Assembly (NCBI RefSeq): GCF_002744715.1
Contig: NZ_KZ319368.1
Coordinates: 434,001 to 498,000 of the forward strand
From: Marinobacter profundi
GTDB taxonomy: Bacteria > Pseudomonadota > Gammaproteobacteria > Pseudomonadales > Oleiphilaceae
Direction: 5' to 3'
Length of the DNA stretch: 64,000 nt
The translations under genes were made by a program, and so were the position numbers. The notes under the pieces are model-generated. The model searched no databases, was not told where the DNA came from, and saw only the letters and a list, made by a program, of their open reading frames with translations. Shown here in pieces: positions 24,976 to 33,300 of the stretch (position 1 is the stretch's first letter; every line of letters starts with the position of its first letter).

Positions 24976-25002
24976 CAAACGTCTGTTTGAAACATACGTT
25001 TG
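24976..25002. promoter_or_regulatory. Tandem PsrA-type operators
   Basis: Two palindromes share one base: CAAAC-GTCT-GTTTG (24976-24989) and GAAAC-ATAC-GTTTG (24989-25002). Both fit the known PsrA box of G/CAAAC-N(2-4)-GTTTG/C. They cover the -10 and start region of the psrA promoter and lie upstream of the divergent ribE gene, implying autorepression and possible control of ribE. Confidence 0.8.
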
Positions 25003-25019
25003 AGATCCGGCTATGTCAA
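24991..25019 (-). promoter_or_regulatory. Promoter of psrA
   Basis: On the minus strand a perfect TTGACA (25019-25014) and TATGTT (24996-24991) are 17 bp apart. The -10 lies inside the second PsrA palindrome. Confidence 0.7.
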
Positions 25020-25058
25020 GTTTACTGCGTTGTGCCGGTCTTGGCCATGGCGCAACGC

Positions 25059-25087
25059 TTGGCAGCACCGCCCTGCCCCGCTATTCT
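25059..25087 (+). promoter_or_regulatory. Candidate promoter of ribE
   Basis: TTGGCA (25059-25064) and TATTCT (25082-25087) are separated by 17 bp, about 65 bp before the riboflavin synthase ATG. No FMN riboswitch (RFN element) is recognised between the two. Confidence 0.45.
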
Positions 25088-25151
25088 TGCCACTGCCAGC
25101 CCGCCAGTCCGGGCTCCCTGGTTTATCGTCGTTCAGTTATGGGGTTCATGC

Positions 25152-25766
25152 ATGTTTACCGGAATTGTTCAGGGTGTTGCCACCATCGAAGAAGCGCTGG
25201 CCCAACCGGGCCTGACGACGTTCAGGGTTCGTTTTCCTGCAGAAAACCTGGATGCCGTCACCATCGGTGCCTCCGTAGCCCTCAACGGTACCTGCCTGAC
25301 CGTCACCCGCCAGCAGGATGACTGCCTGTTCTTTGATGCTATGCAGGAAACCCTGCGTCTTACCACCCTTGGCGACCTCAAGCCCGGCGACAAGGTCAAC
25401 TTCGAGCGGGCTGCCCGTATCGGCGATGAGATCGGCGGCCACCTGCTGTCGGGTCACATCCACACCACCGCCACCATCGTCGAGATCGAGCGACCGGAAA
25501 ACAATTGCACGCTGCACTTCGAAGTTCCGCAGGCCTGGGCCCGCTATATTTTTCCGAAGGGATACATCGCCATCAATGGCGCCAGCCTGACTATTGGCGA
25601 TGTCCTAGGCAACCGCTTCAATGTGCATCTGATTCCGGAAACCCTGCGGGCTACCATTTTTTCCGCGGCCCGGGTCGGTGACCGGGTCAATATCGAGATC
25701 GACAGCCAGACCCAGACCATTGTCGACACCCTGGCCCGCCTGGGTTACGACCGACCGGCAGGCTGA
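25152..25766 (+). CDS. ribE: Riboflavin synthase, alpha chain
   Basis: A protein of 204 residues made of two lumazine-binding repeats (about 1-96 and 97-195); the reaction disproportionates two dimethylribityllumazines into riboflavin and a pyrimidine. The start MFTGIVQG, the first-repeat GASVALNGTCLTV, the second-repeat INGASLTI and HLIPETL are diagnostic. The frame continues open upstream to 24876, but MFTGIV is the fixed family N-terminus. It is a lone gene, not in a ribDE-BA-H cluster, and is more like the E. coli enzyme; a second copy elsewhere is possible. It overlaps rlmG by 22 bp at the 3' ends. Confidence 0.93.
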   Translation: MFTGIVQGVATIEEALAQPGLTTFRVRFPAENLDAVTIGASVALNGTCLTVTRQQDDCLFFDAMQETLRLTTLGDLKPGDKVNFERAARIGDEIGGHLLSGHIHTTATIVEIERPENNCTLHFEVPQAWARYIFPKGYIAINGASLTIGDVLGNRFNVHLIPETLRATIFSAARVGDRVNIEIDSQTQTIVDTLARLGYDRPAG

Positions 25767-26905
25767 TTCGCCACCTCGAAGACCACAAACTTCGGATCCG
25801 CCGCCAGTTGCCGTACCTGCCCGAAGTAGCGCCGGAGACTGCGGTGGTAGCCGAGGTGACGGTTTCCCACCATCAGCATCCTGCCCCCCGGCGCCAGGTG
25901 GCGGGACGCTTCGGCGAACAGACGCAGGGCAATATGATCCCCGACCACACCACCTTCATGGAACGGCGGGTTAAGCAGGATCAGCTCGAATTGCCCGGCA
26001 TCCCCGGGTATACCGTCGCTGTGACAGAAGCGGGCCTTGCCACCCGCAAACTGGCCTTCGACGTTGTGACGGGCGCTGGCCACCGCCTGGCTCGACACAT
26101 CAGTAAATAACACTTCGCCGCCAAATCCTGCCGCCAGCGCAGTCAGCCCCAGCACGCCATTGCCGCAGGCCAGATCCAGCACCCGCGCCCGCTCGTCCAG
26201 CGCGGCCACGGCCCTGGCCACTTCCGGTAACAGCAGGCGGGTGCCGATATCCAGACTTTCCCGCGAAAATACGGCTGGCAGCGCGTCCACAGCGAGATCG
26301 TAATCGGCCAGCCGGTAGCCTTTCCAGTCGGCAGCCCCGGTTTCTTCCGTACCCGGACGACAGACAATCACCCGCGCCTTCTTGCGGGCCGGACTGACTT
26401 CGTCGGTCTGCACCAGTTGACCGAACACCGCCGCACTGCGATCGGGCAGGTGCTTGATCATTCCCCCCGCAAGCAGCAGCCCGTCCGGTTTCAGCACCCG
26501 GTTTACCCAGCGCAGCAGGCAGGCGAGATAATCCAGCTGACGGGGAATCCGCAGGACAATGGCGTCGAAGGGCTGCTCCCCGGCGGTCGGGGCGTTCAGC
26601 CAGCTGTACGGTGATACCGACTCGGCCCCGGACGGCGCATTGAGTGCCAGCGCTCCGGCCAGGGTGGCACTGTCTGCCACCGACACCGGCGCCAGCTTTC
26701 CCAAACCCAGGGTCAGGGCTCCGAACTGGTCATCCACCACGGCAACCCGCTGCCCCGGCGTCAACCGTGCCGCCGCCATTTCCAGCAGCAGCTCATCGGC
26801 GGCATCCCACGCCCGCAGGTTCTCGCCGCGGGCACCCGGGCGCTGCAGCCGGAGCGGGCCGGCAGGTGACTGAAGAAACTGGGGATTGGCATCCGTTTTT
26901 TTCAT
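25745..26905 (-). CDS. rlmG: 23S rRNA (guanine-1835-N2)-methyltransferase RlmG
   Basis: A protein of 386 residues with two tandem methyltransferase folds, the first degenerate (about 1-190), the second active with SAM-binding VLDLACGNGVLGL and the catalytic LLNPPFHEGG. RlmG methylates G1835 of 23S rRNA using SAM. The Met at 26905 gives a plausible N-terminus, MKKTDANPQF; the longer frame adds 30 residues with no conservation seen. RsmC, its 16S counterpart with the same architecture, is encoded about 2.6 kb away. Confidence 0.88.
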   Translation of the reverse strand: MKKTDANPQFLQSPAGPLRLQRPGARGENLRAWDAADELLLEMAAARLTPGQRVAVVDDQFGALTLGLGKLAPVSVADSATLAGALALNAPSGAESVSPYSWLNAPTAGEQPFDAIVLRIPRQLDYLACLLRWVNRVLKPDGLLLAGGMIKHLPDRSAAVFGQLVQTDEVSPARKKARVIVCRPGTEETGAADWKGYRLADYDLAVDALPAVFSRESLDIGTRLLLPEVARAVAALDERARVLDLACGNGVLGLTALAAGFGGEVLFTDVSSQAVASARHNVEGQFAGGKARFCHSDGIPGDAGQFELILLNPPFHEGGVVGDHIALRLFAEASRHLAPGGRMLMVGNRHLGYHRSLRRYFGQVRQLAADPKFVVFEVANQPAGRS

Positions 26906-27059
26906 GGCGAATAAAGGCGTCCGTCTGGTCCGTTCTGTTTCAGCTCGCCATTCTAGGCTGATTACTCTAGAAATTAACCCTAAAGTGCTTGCCAACAGTG
27001 CAGAAAGTGCCTGCCAGGGCCCTTATCCGGCACGTATTGATGATTATCGGGAGTACCTC

Positions 27060-27512
27060 ATGAACCAGCAAACACTCAAGCAGCGTCTTGAATCCGTCCA
27101 GGCCGCCAGCAAGCGCCTCGAAGAACAACTGCGCCCCGGCTTCGACCGGGCCTCGGTGGAGCTGAAGAAAGTCCTGCAGGAGCTTGGTGCAGACCTCAGC
27201 GAGCCCCGCAGCATGGCGGAAGTCGTATCCCAGATCCGCAGCCGCAACCCGTCCCTGCGCGCCTTTGCCCTGCACCTGGACGCGGCCACTTACGACCTGC
27301 GCAAAAAGCTGTGGTGGGATGCCAATATGATGACGGCCTACGTCACCGACAAGGCGGGCAAGACTTACCAGGCCGACGTCAGGCCCAGGCTCGCCCAGGC
27401 TCGCAGCCGTGCGGAGGCCGAAGCAAGGAAGGTCATGGTGCAGTTCCGTGAACTGACAGCCCGCCGCGCAGGCGCGGACGAGGCCTCTACGGAAGACCGC
27501 CCGCAAAACTGA
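27060..27512 (+). CDS. Conserved hypothetical helical protein
   Basis: A protein of 150 residues, not recognised. It is charged and helical, with heptad-like stretches at about 5-45 (QRLESVQAASKRLEEQL) and 100-135 rich in Arg and Ala, suggesting a coiled coil. A central segment contains LRKKLWWDANMMTAYVTD. No signal peptide or metal motif is seen. The ATG at 27060 follows a GGGAG run. The frame is open upstream to 26886, but those codons would overlap the rlmG start. A clear terminator follows, supporting a real transcription unit. Confidence 0.6.
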   Translation: MNQQTLKQRLESVQAASKRLEEQLRPGFDRASVELKKVLQELGADLSEPRSMAEVVSQIRSRNPSLRAFALHLDAATYDLRKKLWWDANMMTAYVTDKAGKTYQADVRPRLAQARSRAEAEARKVMVQFRELTARRAGADEASTEDRPQN

Positions 27513-27551
27513 TTTCAGGTTGGCTCCCGTCTCTTGGAGCGCAAACCTTTT

Positions 27552-27575
27552 GCCCCTTACCCCAGGGGCTTTTTT
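27552..27575 (+). terminator. Rho-independent terminator
   Basis: GCCCC (27552-27556) and GGGGC (27565-27569) form a stem around an 8-nt loop, followed by six T residues on the + strand. It ends the small hypothetical gene 40 bp upstream. Confidence 0.75.
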
Positions 27576-27594
27576 ATTCTCTGACTGGCCGCGG

Positions 27595-28446
27595 CTATTT
27601 TGGCGCGGCATTCACCTGTTCGATGAAGGAAGGACTGAGGACGTCGGCCACCGGCCGCACGCCCGCGCCAAACTCGGGCGAAGGAACCGCCGGCTCCTGG
27701 TGAATCACCCGCGGCTGCTCGGACCAGTGCAGGATTTCCAGCTTGCCGTCCTGACGTTCGACCAGGGCGGTGCAATGCTCCACCCAGTCACCATCATTGC
27801 AGTACAGTCCCTCTTCGCTGCGCAGAAAGCCCGCAGAGTGAATGTGACCGCAGATAAAACCGTCATAGTGGCCACGCTCGGCAGCCGTCAGGGCGGCCAA
27901 CTCAAAGCGGCGGATAAAAGAGCGGGCCTTGCCAATGCGGGTCTTGATCCAGGCCGCCAGGGACCAGTAAGGCTTGCGGCGCACCCGCCGCCAGGCATTG
28001 AACCAGCGGTTCAGCCTGAGCAACAGACCGTGGGCCCGGTCACCCACCAGCAGCATCAGCGGACTGCACCTCACCACCTGGTCGAACTGGTCACCATGAC
28101 AGACCACGAAACGGCGACCATCGGCGGTGGTATGAATGGCTTTCTGGCGCAATTCGATGCCAGCAAGGGTCTGGCCACAGAAATGGCGGAGGAACTCGTC
28201 ATGGTTGCCCGGAACATAGATCACCCGGGTACCGTTGCGGGCAAGCTCCAGCAGTTTGCGGACCACCGCCTGGTGGGATTCAGGAAAATGGACCCGGCGT
28301 TGCATCGCGATAAGGTCGACAATATCACCCACCAGGTACAGCGTCTCGCACTGCACATGGGTCAGGAAATCCATCAGATATCCCGCCTGGCAGTCAGCTG
28401 ACCCCAGGTGGACATCGGAAATGAACACACTCCGGTATTGATGCAT
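27595..28446 (-). CDS. Metallophosphoesterase, LpxH/UDP-2,3-diacylglucosamine diphosphatase-like
   Basis: A calcineurin-like phosphoesterase of about 283 residues with the metal motifs in order: DVHLGS (about 10), GDIVD (about 41), GNHDEF (about 80), GDQFD (about 116) and GHIHSAG (about 204). The order and spacing resemble LpxH-type enzymes that cleave UDP-diacylglucosamine in lipid A synthesis, but the protein is about 40 residues longer than E. coli LpxH and may be the paralogue class often annotated UDP-2,3-diacylglucosamine diphosphatase. The start at 28446 gives MHQYRSVFISDVHLG. A role in lipid A is unproven. Confidence 0.8.
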   Translation of the reverse strand: MHQYRSVFISDVHLGSADCQAGYLMDFLTHVQCETLYLVGDIVDLIAMQRRVHFPESHQAVVRKLLELARNGTRVIYVPGNHDEFLRHFCGQTLAGIELRQKAIHTTADGRRFVVCHGDQFDQVVRCSPLMLLVGDRAHGLLLRLNRWFNAWRRVRRKPYWSLAAWIKTRIGKARSFIRRFELAALTAAERGHYDGFICGHIHSAGFLRSEEGLYCNDGDWVEHCTALVERQDGKLEILHWSEQPRVIHQEPAVPSPEFGAGVRPVADVLSPSFIEQVNAAPK

Positions 28447-28530
28447 CAGCTGTGCCTCCGCCCGCAATCCACAGAATTAACTGTAAGTTGGCGGAAACCT
28501 GTGACCGGTTTGTGACAGCGGCAGGACAGT

Positions 28531-29571
28531 TCAGTGACGTTTGGCGCTGTAAATCGTAAAGCGCTTGTCGCGGTGCAACACAGCAACCGGACCGACAAAG
28601 CGTTTCATGGGCTCCTCGTAAGGCAGGAAGGTGTTCGCTACCAGCCTCAGCTCGCCGCCGGGCAGCAGGTGGCGGGCGGCGTCCTGCAGAAAACGCGCCG
28701 TAATACCGGTATCGGTCCGCACGCCGGTATGGAAGGGCGGATTGGACAGGATGGTTCGGTAATGGCCTGTCACACCGGCGAGGCCGTCGGAGGCCCGGAT
28801 GTCCCCTTCCACCCCCGCTTCCCGGTAGGTTTCCCGCGCGCACCAGACCGCCTGGGCCTGGACATCAACCCCGTCAACCGGAGCCGGCGTCTCACCCCGC
28901 TGGCGCTGCCACAGCTGCAGCCAGGTGCCAATAACGCCAGCACCACAAGCGAAATCCAGCACCGGTCCGCGAACCGGCGACCGGGCCAACGAATCCAGCA
29001 GCAGCGCAGTGCCGTCATCCAGCCGGCCGTCACTGAAGATTCCAGGCAACCCGCAGACCCGGAAACCCACACCGGCCCGTTCAACCGGGTGCCACTGGTG
29101 CCAGTCGGCCAGATCAAACGTGGTGGCAGGCTGCGGATGGCCGAGCCAGACCTGGCAGTGCCGTGCACTGTCCACCTTCACCGGGTCGTCAGCGATGTTC
29201 TTTAACAGGGTAACCGCACCGGCAATCCCTTCTTTTTTCTCGCCGACCACCACCACTTTGCCGCCCGGGGCCAGCAACCAGCGTGCCAGGCCAAGGCGCA
29301 GGGCAAGCTCCGCCTTGGCCTTGGGCATAAAAATCACCACCGTGTCTGCGATACCGGCCGCGAGGGCGTCGGCCGCGTAGCCGAACACCGGCTGCCAGTG
29401 GGGGTTACCGTCCAGCTGCTGGTAATCGCCCCAGCGTTCACTGACCGCGATACCGCCGGCAGGCAGCCGGGCGATCAATGCCGGTGACGACACCCCGAGC
29501 AACACCAGCCGGCCGGTGAGCAGGTCACGGTTACGTAACAGCGCTTCATGGGAATTGGGGAGGTCAGTCAT
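28531..29571 (-). CDS. rsmC: 16S rRNA (guanine-1207-N2)-methyltransferase RsmC
   Basis: A protein of 346 residues with two tandem methyltransferase domains; the C-terminal one has the SAM site VLDFACGAGVIG and the catalytic ILSNPPFHTG. It methylates G1207 in the 30S subunit. The ATG at 29571 shares its A with the TGA of the upstream carbonic anhydrase gene (TGATG), so translation is probably coupled; the longer open frame is rejected because it runs through that gene. Confidence 0.9.
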   Translation of the reverse strand: MTDLPNSHEALLRNRDLLTGRLVLLGVSSPALIARLPAGGIAVSERWGDYQQLDGNPHWQPVFGYAADALAAGIADTVVIFMPKAKAELALRLGLARWLLAPGGKVVVVGEKKEGIAGAVTLLKNIADDPVKVDSARHCQVWLGHPQPATTFDLADWHQWHPVERAGVGFRVCGLPGIFSDGRLDDGTALLLDSLARSPVRGPVLDFACGAGVIGTWLQLWQRQRGETPAPVDGVDVQAQAVWCARETYREAGVEGDIRASDGLAGVTGHYRTILSNPPFHTGVRTDTGITARFLQDAARHLLPGGELRLVANTFLPYEEPMKRFVGPVAVLHRDKRFTIYSAKRH

Positions 29572-30248
29572 CAGCGTTTCTTGCGTCCTGAGCGCACCGG
29601 ACGGAGAATCAGCTCCTCGACACTGTTGCGGCGGATGCTTTCGACTTCGGCTTCGCCGGAAATGCTGAGGCCCATGTCCCGCAGGATACCGTCCGCCACA
29701 TCGTAGACAAAGCCATGAACCGTCAGCGGCTGGTTGCGCCGCCAGGCTTCCTGCACGATGTTGTTCTGACAGACATGGCCAACCTGCTCCACGACGTTGA
29801 GCTCGCAAAGCCGGTCAACGCGGTCCGACACACCGGGAATCGCCGCCAGCACCTCGGTGTACTTGTCCCGCACATCCTGGACGTGGCGCAGCCAGTTGCT
29901 GATCAGGCCAAAGCCTTCGTTCAGCAGCGCCGCCTTGACCCCGCCGCAGCCATAATGGCCAACCACCAGGATATGTTTGACCCTGAGTACCTCGATGGCG
30001 AACTGCAGGACCGACAGGCAGTTGAAGTCGGTGTGAACCACCACGTTGGCCACATTTCGGTGCACGAACAGCTCGCCGGGCAGCAGGTCGACAATCTGGT
30101 TGGCCGGCACCCGGCTGTCGGCGCAACCAATCCACAGGTACTCCGGCGCCTGCTGGTTTGAGAGTCGGTGAAAGAAATCCGGGTCTTGCTGCTTGATACC
30201 ATCGGCCCAAGCCTGGTTTTTCTCCAGCAAATGATCCAGCTCACTCAT
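29571..30248 (-). CDS. can: Beta-class carbonic anhydrase
   Basis: A zinc enzyme of 225 residues that interconverts CO2 and bicarbonate in the cytoplasm. Zn ligands are C42, H98 and C101, with D44 and R46 in CADSR, numbering identical to E. coli Can. The start at 30248 (MSELDHLLEKN) is set by this match. The last codon overlaps the rsmC start by one base. Confidence 0.95.
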   Translation of the reverse strand: MSELDHLLEKNQAWADGIKQQDPDFFHRLSNQQAPEYLWIGCADSRVPANQIVDLLPGELFVHRNVANVVVHTDFNCLSVLQFAIEVLRVKHILVVGHYGCGGVKAALLNEGFGLISNWLRHVQDVRDKYTEVLAAIPGVSDRVDRLCELNVVEQVGHVCQNNIVQEAWRRNQPLTVHGFVYDVADGILRDMGLSISGEAEVESIRRNSVEELILRPVRSGRKKR

Positions 30249-30322
30249 CAACTCTCTCCCGCTATTGAACACATCACCAAAGCCCGCGGAATTGAACGGG
30301 AAAAGCCGCCTGAAGGCAATAC

Positions 30323-33300
30323 TCAGTTGGTCTGAGCGGAGCCTTCTTCGACCGGTGAATGCAGCGTCGCCTGGGCCAGATCCAGCAACTCCCGCAAGGC
30401 CACCGAGAACATCGCATACTCGGGCTCGCGAACCCCTTTAAGCTCCGCCAGCATCGCTTTCCAGCGACTGATCATCGGCTCATAACGCGCCATCCAGCTG
30501 TCGACGCAGGCATCAATCCGCGCCGGCTGCCCGGCGAGCTGAAGCACACCGGTGGTCAGCGCACGCTGCTGCCAGTCGAGATCTTCACGGAAGCTTTCCC
30601 GCGCCAGCGCCTGCCAGTGGGAGGCTGGCAGCAGGTCGGCAATCGCCGAGGCAAACCAGTTGAGGTCCAGCTTGTCGCCCAGGTTGTAGTACAGGTTAGC
30701 CACAACTTTCAGCGGCATGCCTGTGGTCTCATGGGCCTCGATAATTCCCAGGGCGGAATACAGGTAATCGGTTCCGGCAACCACCTGGGCCAGGTCTTGC
30801 GGCAGGCCGGCCACCACCAGCTCGTCATGACGCTTCTGCCAGCGTTCCCGGGCCTGGTCGCCGAGATACTGCGGCAGATTGTTGGTGATTTCGGCAATGC
30901 TGTCAGCAAACCGTTCCATATGGGACTGAATGTTCAGCTCGCTGCGGCGGTTGCGGAGCAACCAGCGGACCGCGCGGCGGATCAGCCGCATCAGATCGTT
31001 CATCAGCCCCATCTGCAATTGCGCCGGCACGGTGTAATCCAGCGCTTCGATGCGGTCCCACCACAGGTCGAGACGGAACACCTCGCGGGCGATAATCCAT
31101 GCCAGTGCAATGGAGCTGGCATCCGCACCGGTGGATTGCATCAATCGCTCCACAAAGGTGATCCCCATGTGGTTGACCATGTCATTGGCAATCTGGGTTG
31201 CGATGATTTCCCGCCGCAACTGATGGGCATTCAGTTCGTTGCCGAACTTGCGGACCAGGGCCGCCGGGAACACCTTGTGCATTTCGCTGGCCAGCAGCGG
31301 TTCGTCCGGCAGGTCACTGTCAATCAGTGTCTGCTTGAGATCACCCTTGACGTAGGAGATCAGCACCGAGAGCTCGGGCCGGGTCAGCCCTTTGCCGTCG
31401 AGTTTACGCTCCGACAGGGTTTCATCGTCCGGCAGGAATTCCAGCGCCCGGTTCAGCTTGTCCTCGCTTTCCAGTGTATTCATCAGGCGACGGTATTCCT
31501 CAAGCCGGGTGGCCGCCTCGACACTGGCAATACTGAGCGCCTGGGTCTGCCGGTAATTGTTCTTGAGCACCAGCGCGGAGACATCATCGGTCATCTTCTC
31601 CAGCATCACGTTGCGCTGCTTCTCGGTCAGGTCACCGAGGGCAACCGCCCGGTTGAGCAGGATCTTCATGTTGACTTCATGGTCCGAGCAGTCAACACCA
31701 CCGGAATTGTCGATGAAGTCGGTGTTCAGGCGGCCGCCGTTGAGCGCAAACTCGATGCGGCCAAGCTGGGTCATACCCAGGTTGCCGCCCTCACCAACCA
31801 CCTTGCAGCGCAACTCGCCGCCGTCAACCCGCAGGCCGTCGTTGGCCTTGTCACCCACATCACCATGGGTCTCGCTCTTCGCCTTGACGTAAGTGCCGAT
31901 GCCGCCAAACCACAGCAGGTCCACCGGCGCCTTCAGGATATGACTGATCAGCATGTTGGGCGGAACCCGGTCAGCCTTGATGCCCAGCAGCTTCTTCATT
32001 TCCGGACTGACCGGAATCGACTTGGCCGTGCGGCTGAATACTCCGCCACCTTTGGAGATCAGGCTGCTGTCGTAATCCGACCAGGCCGAGCGGGGCAACT
32101 CGAACAGCCGCTGGCGTTCAGCAAAGCTCTTTGCCGGATCCGGATCGGGATCAACGAAGATATGCAGGTGGTTGAACGCCGCCACCAACCGCGTCTTGTC
32201 CGAACGCAGCAGGCCGTTACCAAACACATCCCCCGCCATGTCGCCGATCCCGATGGCGGTAAACTCGTCGGTGACCGGGTTGATACCCATCTCGCGGAAG
32301 TGCCGTTCCACCGACACCCAGGCCCCCTTCGCGGTGATACCCATTTTCTTGTGGTCATAACCATGGCTGCCTCCGGATGCGAAGGCATCCCCCATCCAGA
32401 AACCGTATTCGGCCGCCAGGCCATTGGCGATGTCCGAGAAGGTAGCGGTGCCCTTGTCGGCCGCCACCACCAGGTAGTGATCGTCTTCGTCATGACGGAC
32501 CACCCGCGCGGGTGGCTGTATCGCCGAATCCACCAGGTTATCGGTGATATCGAGCAGGCCACGGATAAACGTCTTGTACGCCTCCACGCCCTCCTTCTGG
32601 AACGCTTCACGGTCCGCAGGGTCCGGAAGCTGCTTGGCAACGAAGCCGCCCTTGGCACCGACCGGTACAATCACCGCGTTCTTCACCTGCTGGGCTTTGA
32701 CCAGACCAAGAATCTCGGTGCGGTAGTCCTCGAAGCGATCGGACCAGCGCAGACCGCCGCGGGCCACCTTCCCACCACGCAAGTGGACACCTTCCACCCG
32801 GGCCGAATAGACGAAGATCTCGAACATCGGCAGCGGCAGCGGCATGTCCGGAATGCTACGCGGATCGAACTTGACGCTGATGTAGGATTTGCTCCTGCCC
32901 TCATCGTCCAGCTGGTAATAGTTGGTGCGCAGGGTGCACTGCATCAGCTCCAGGTACAGCCGCAGGACCCGGTCTTCACTGAGATTGTCCACCTGGTCAA
33001 GGCCGGCACTGAACTCGATTTCCAGTTTCTGCTGCGCGGCCTGGCTCTTGCCCTGGCTCTGGCTGCGGTCCGGGTTGAACCGCACATCGAAGAAATCAAG
33101 CAGCAACCGGGCCAGCTCAACGTGGTTCACCAGGGTATTGGAAATAAACGTCTGGCTGTTGGAGAAGCGGATTTGGCGCATGTAGCGGGCGTACGTCCGC
33201 AACAGGGCAATCTGTCGCCAGCTCATGTAGGACGTCAGCAGCAACCGGTTGAAGGCATCGTTCTCGGCTTCGCCGTACCATACCCGCCGGAACAGTTCCT

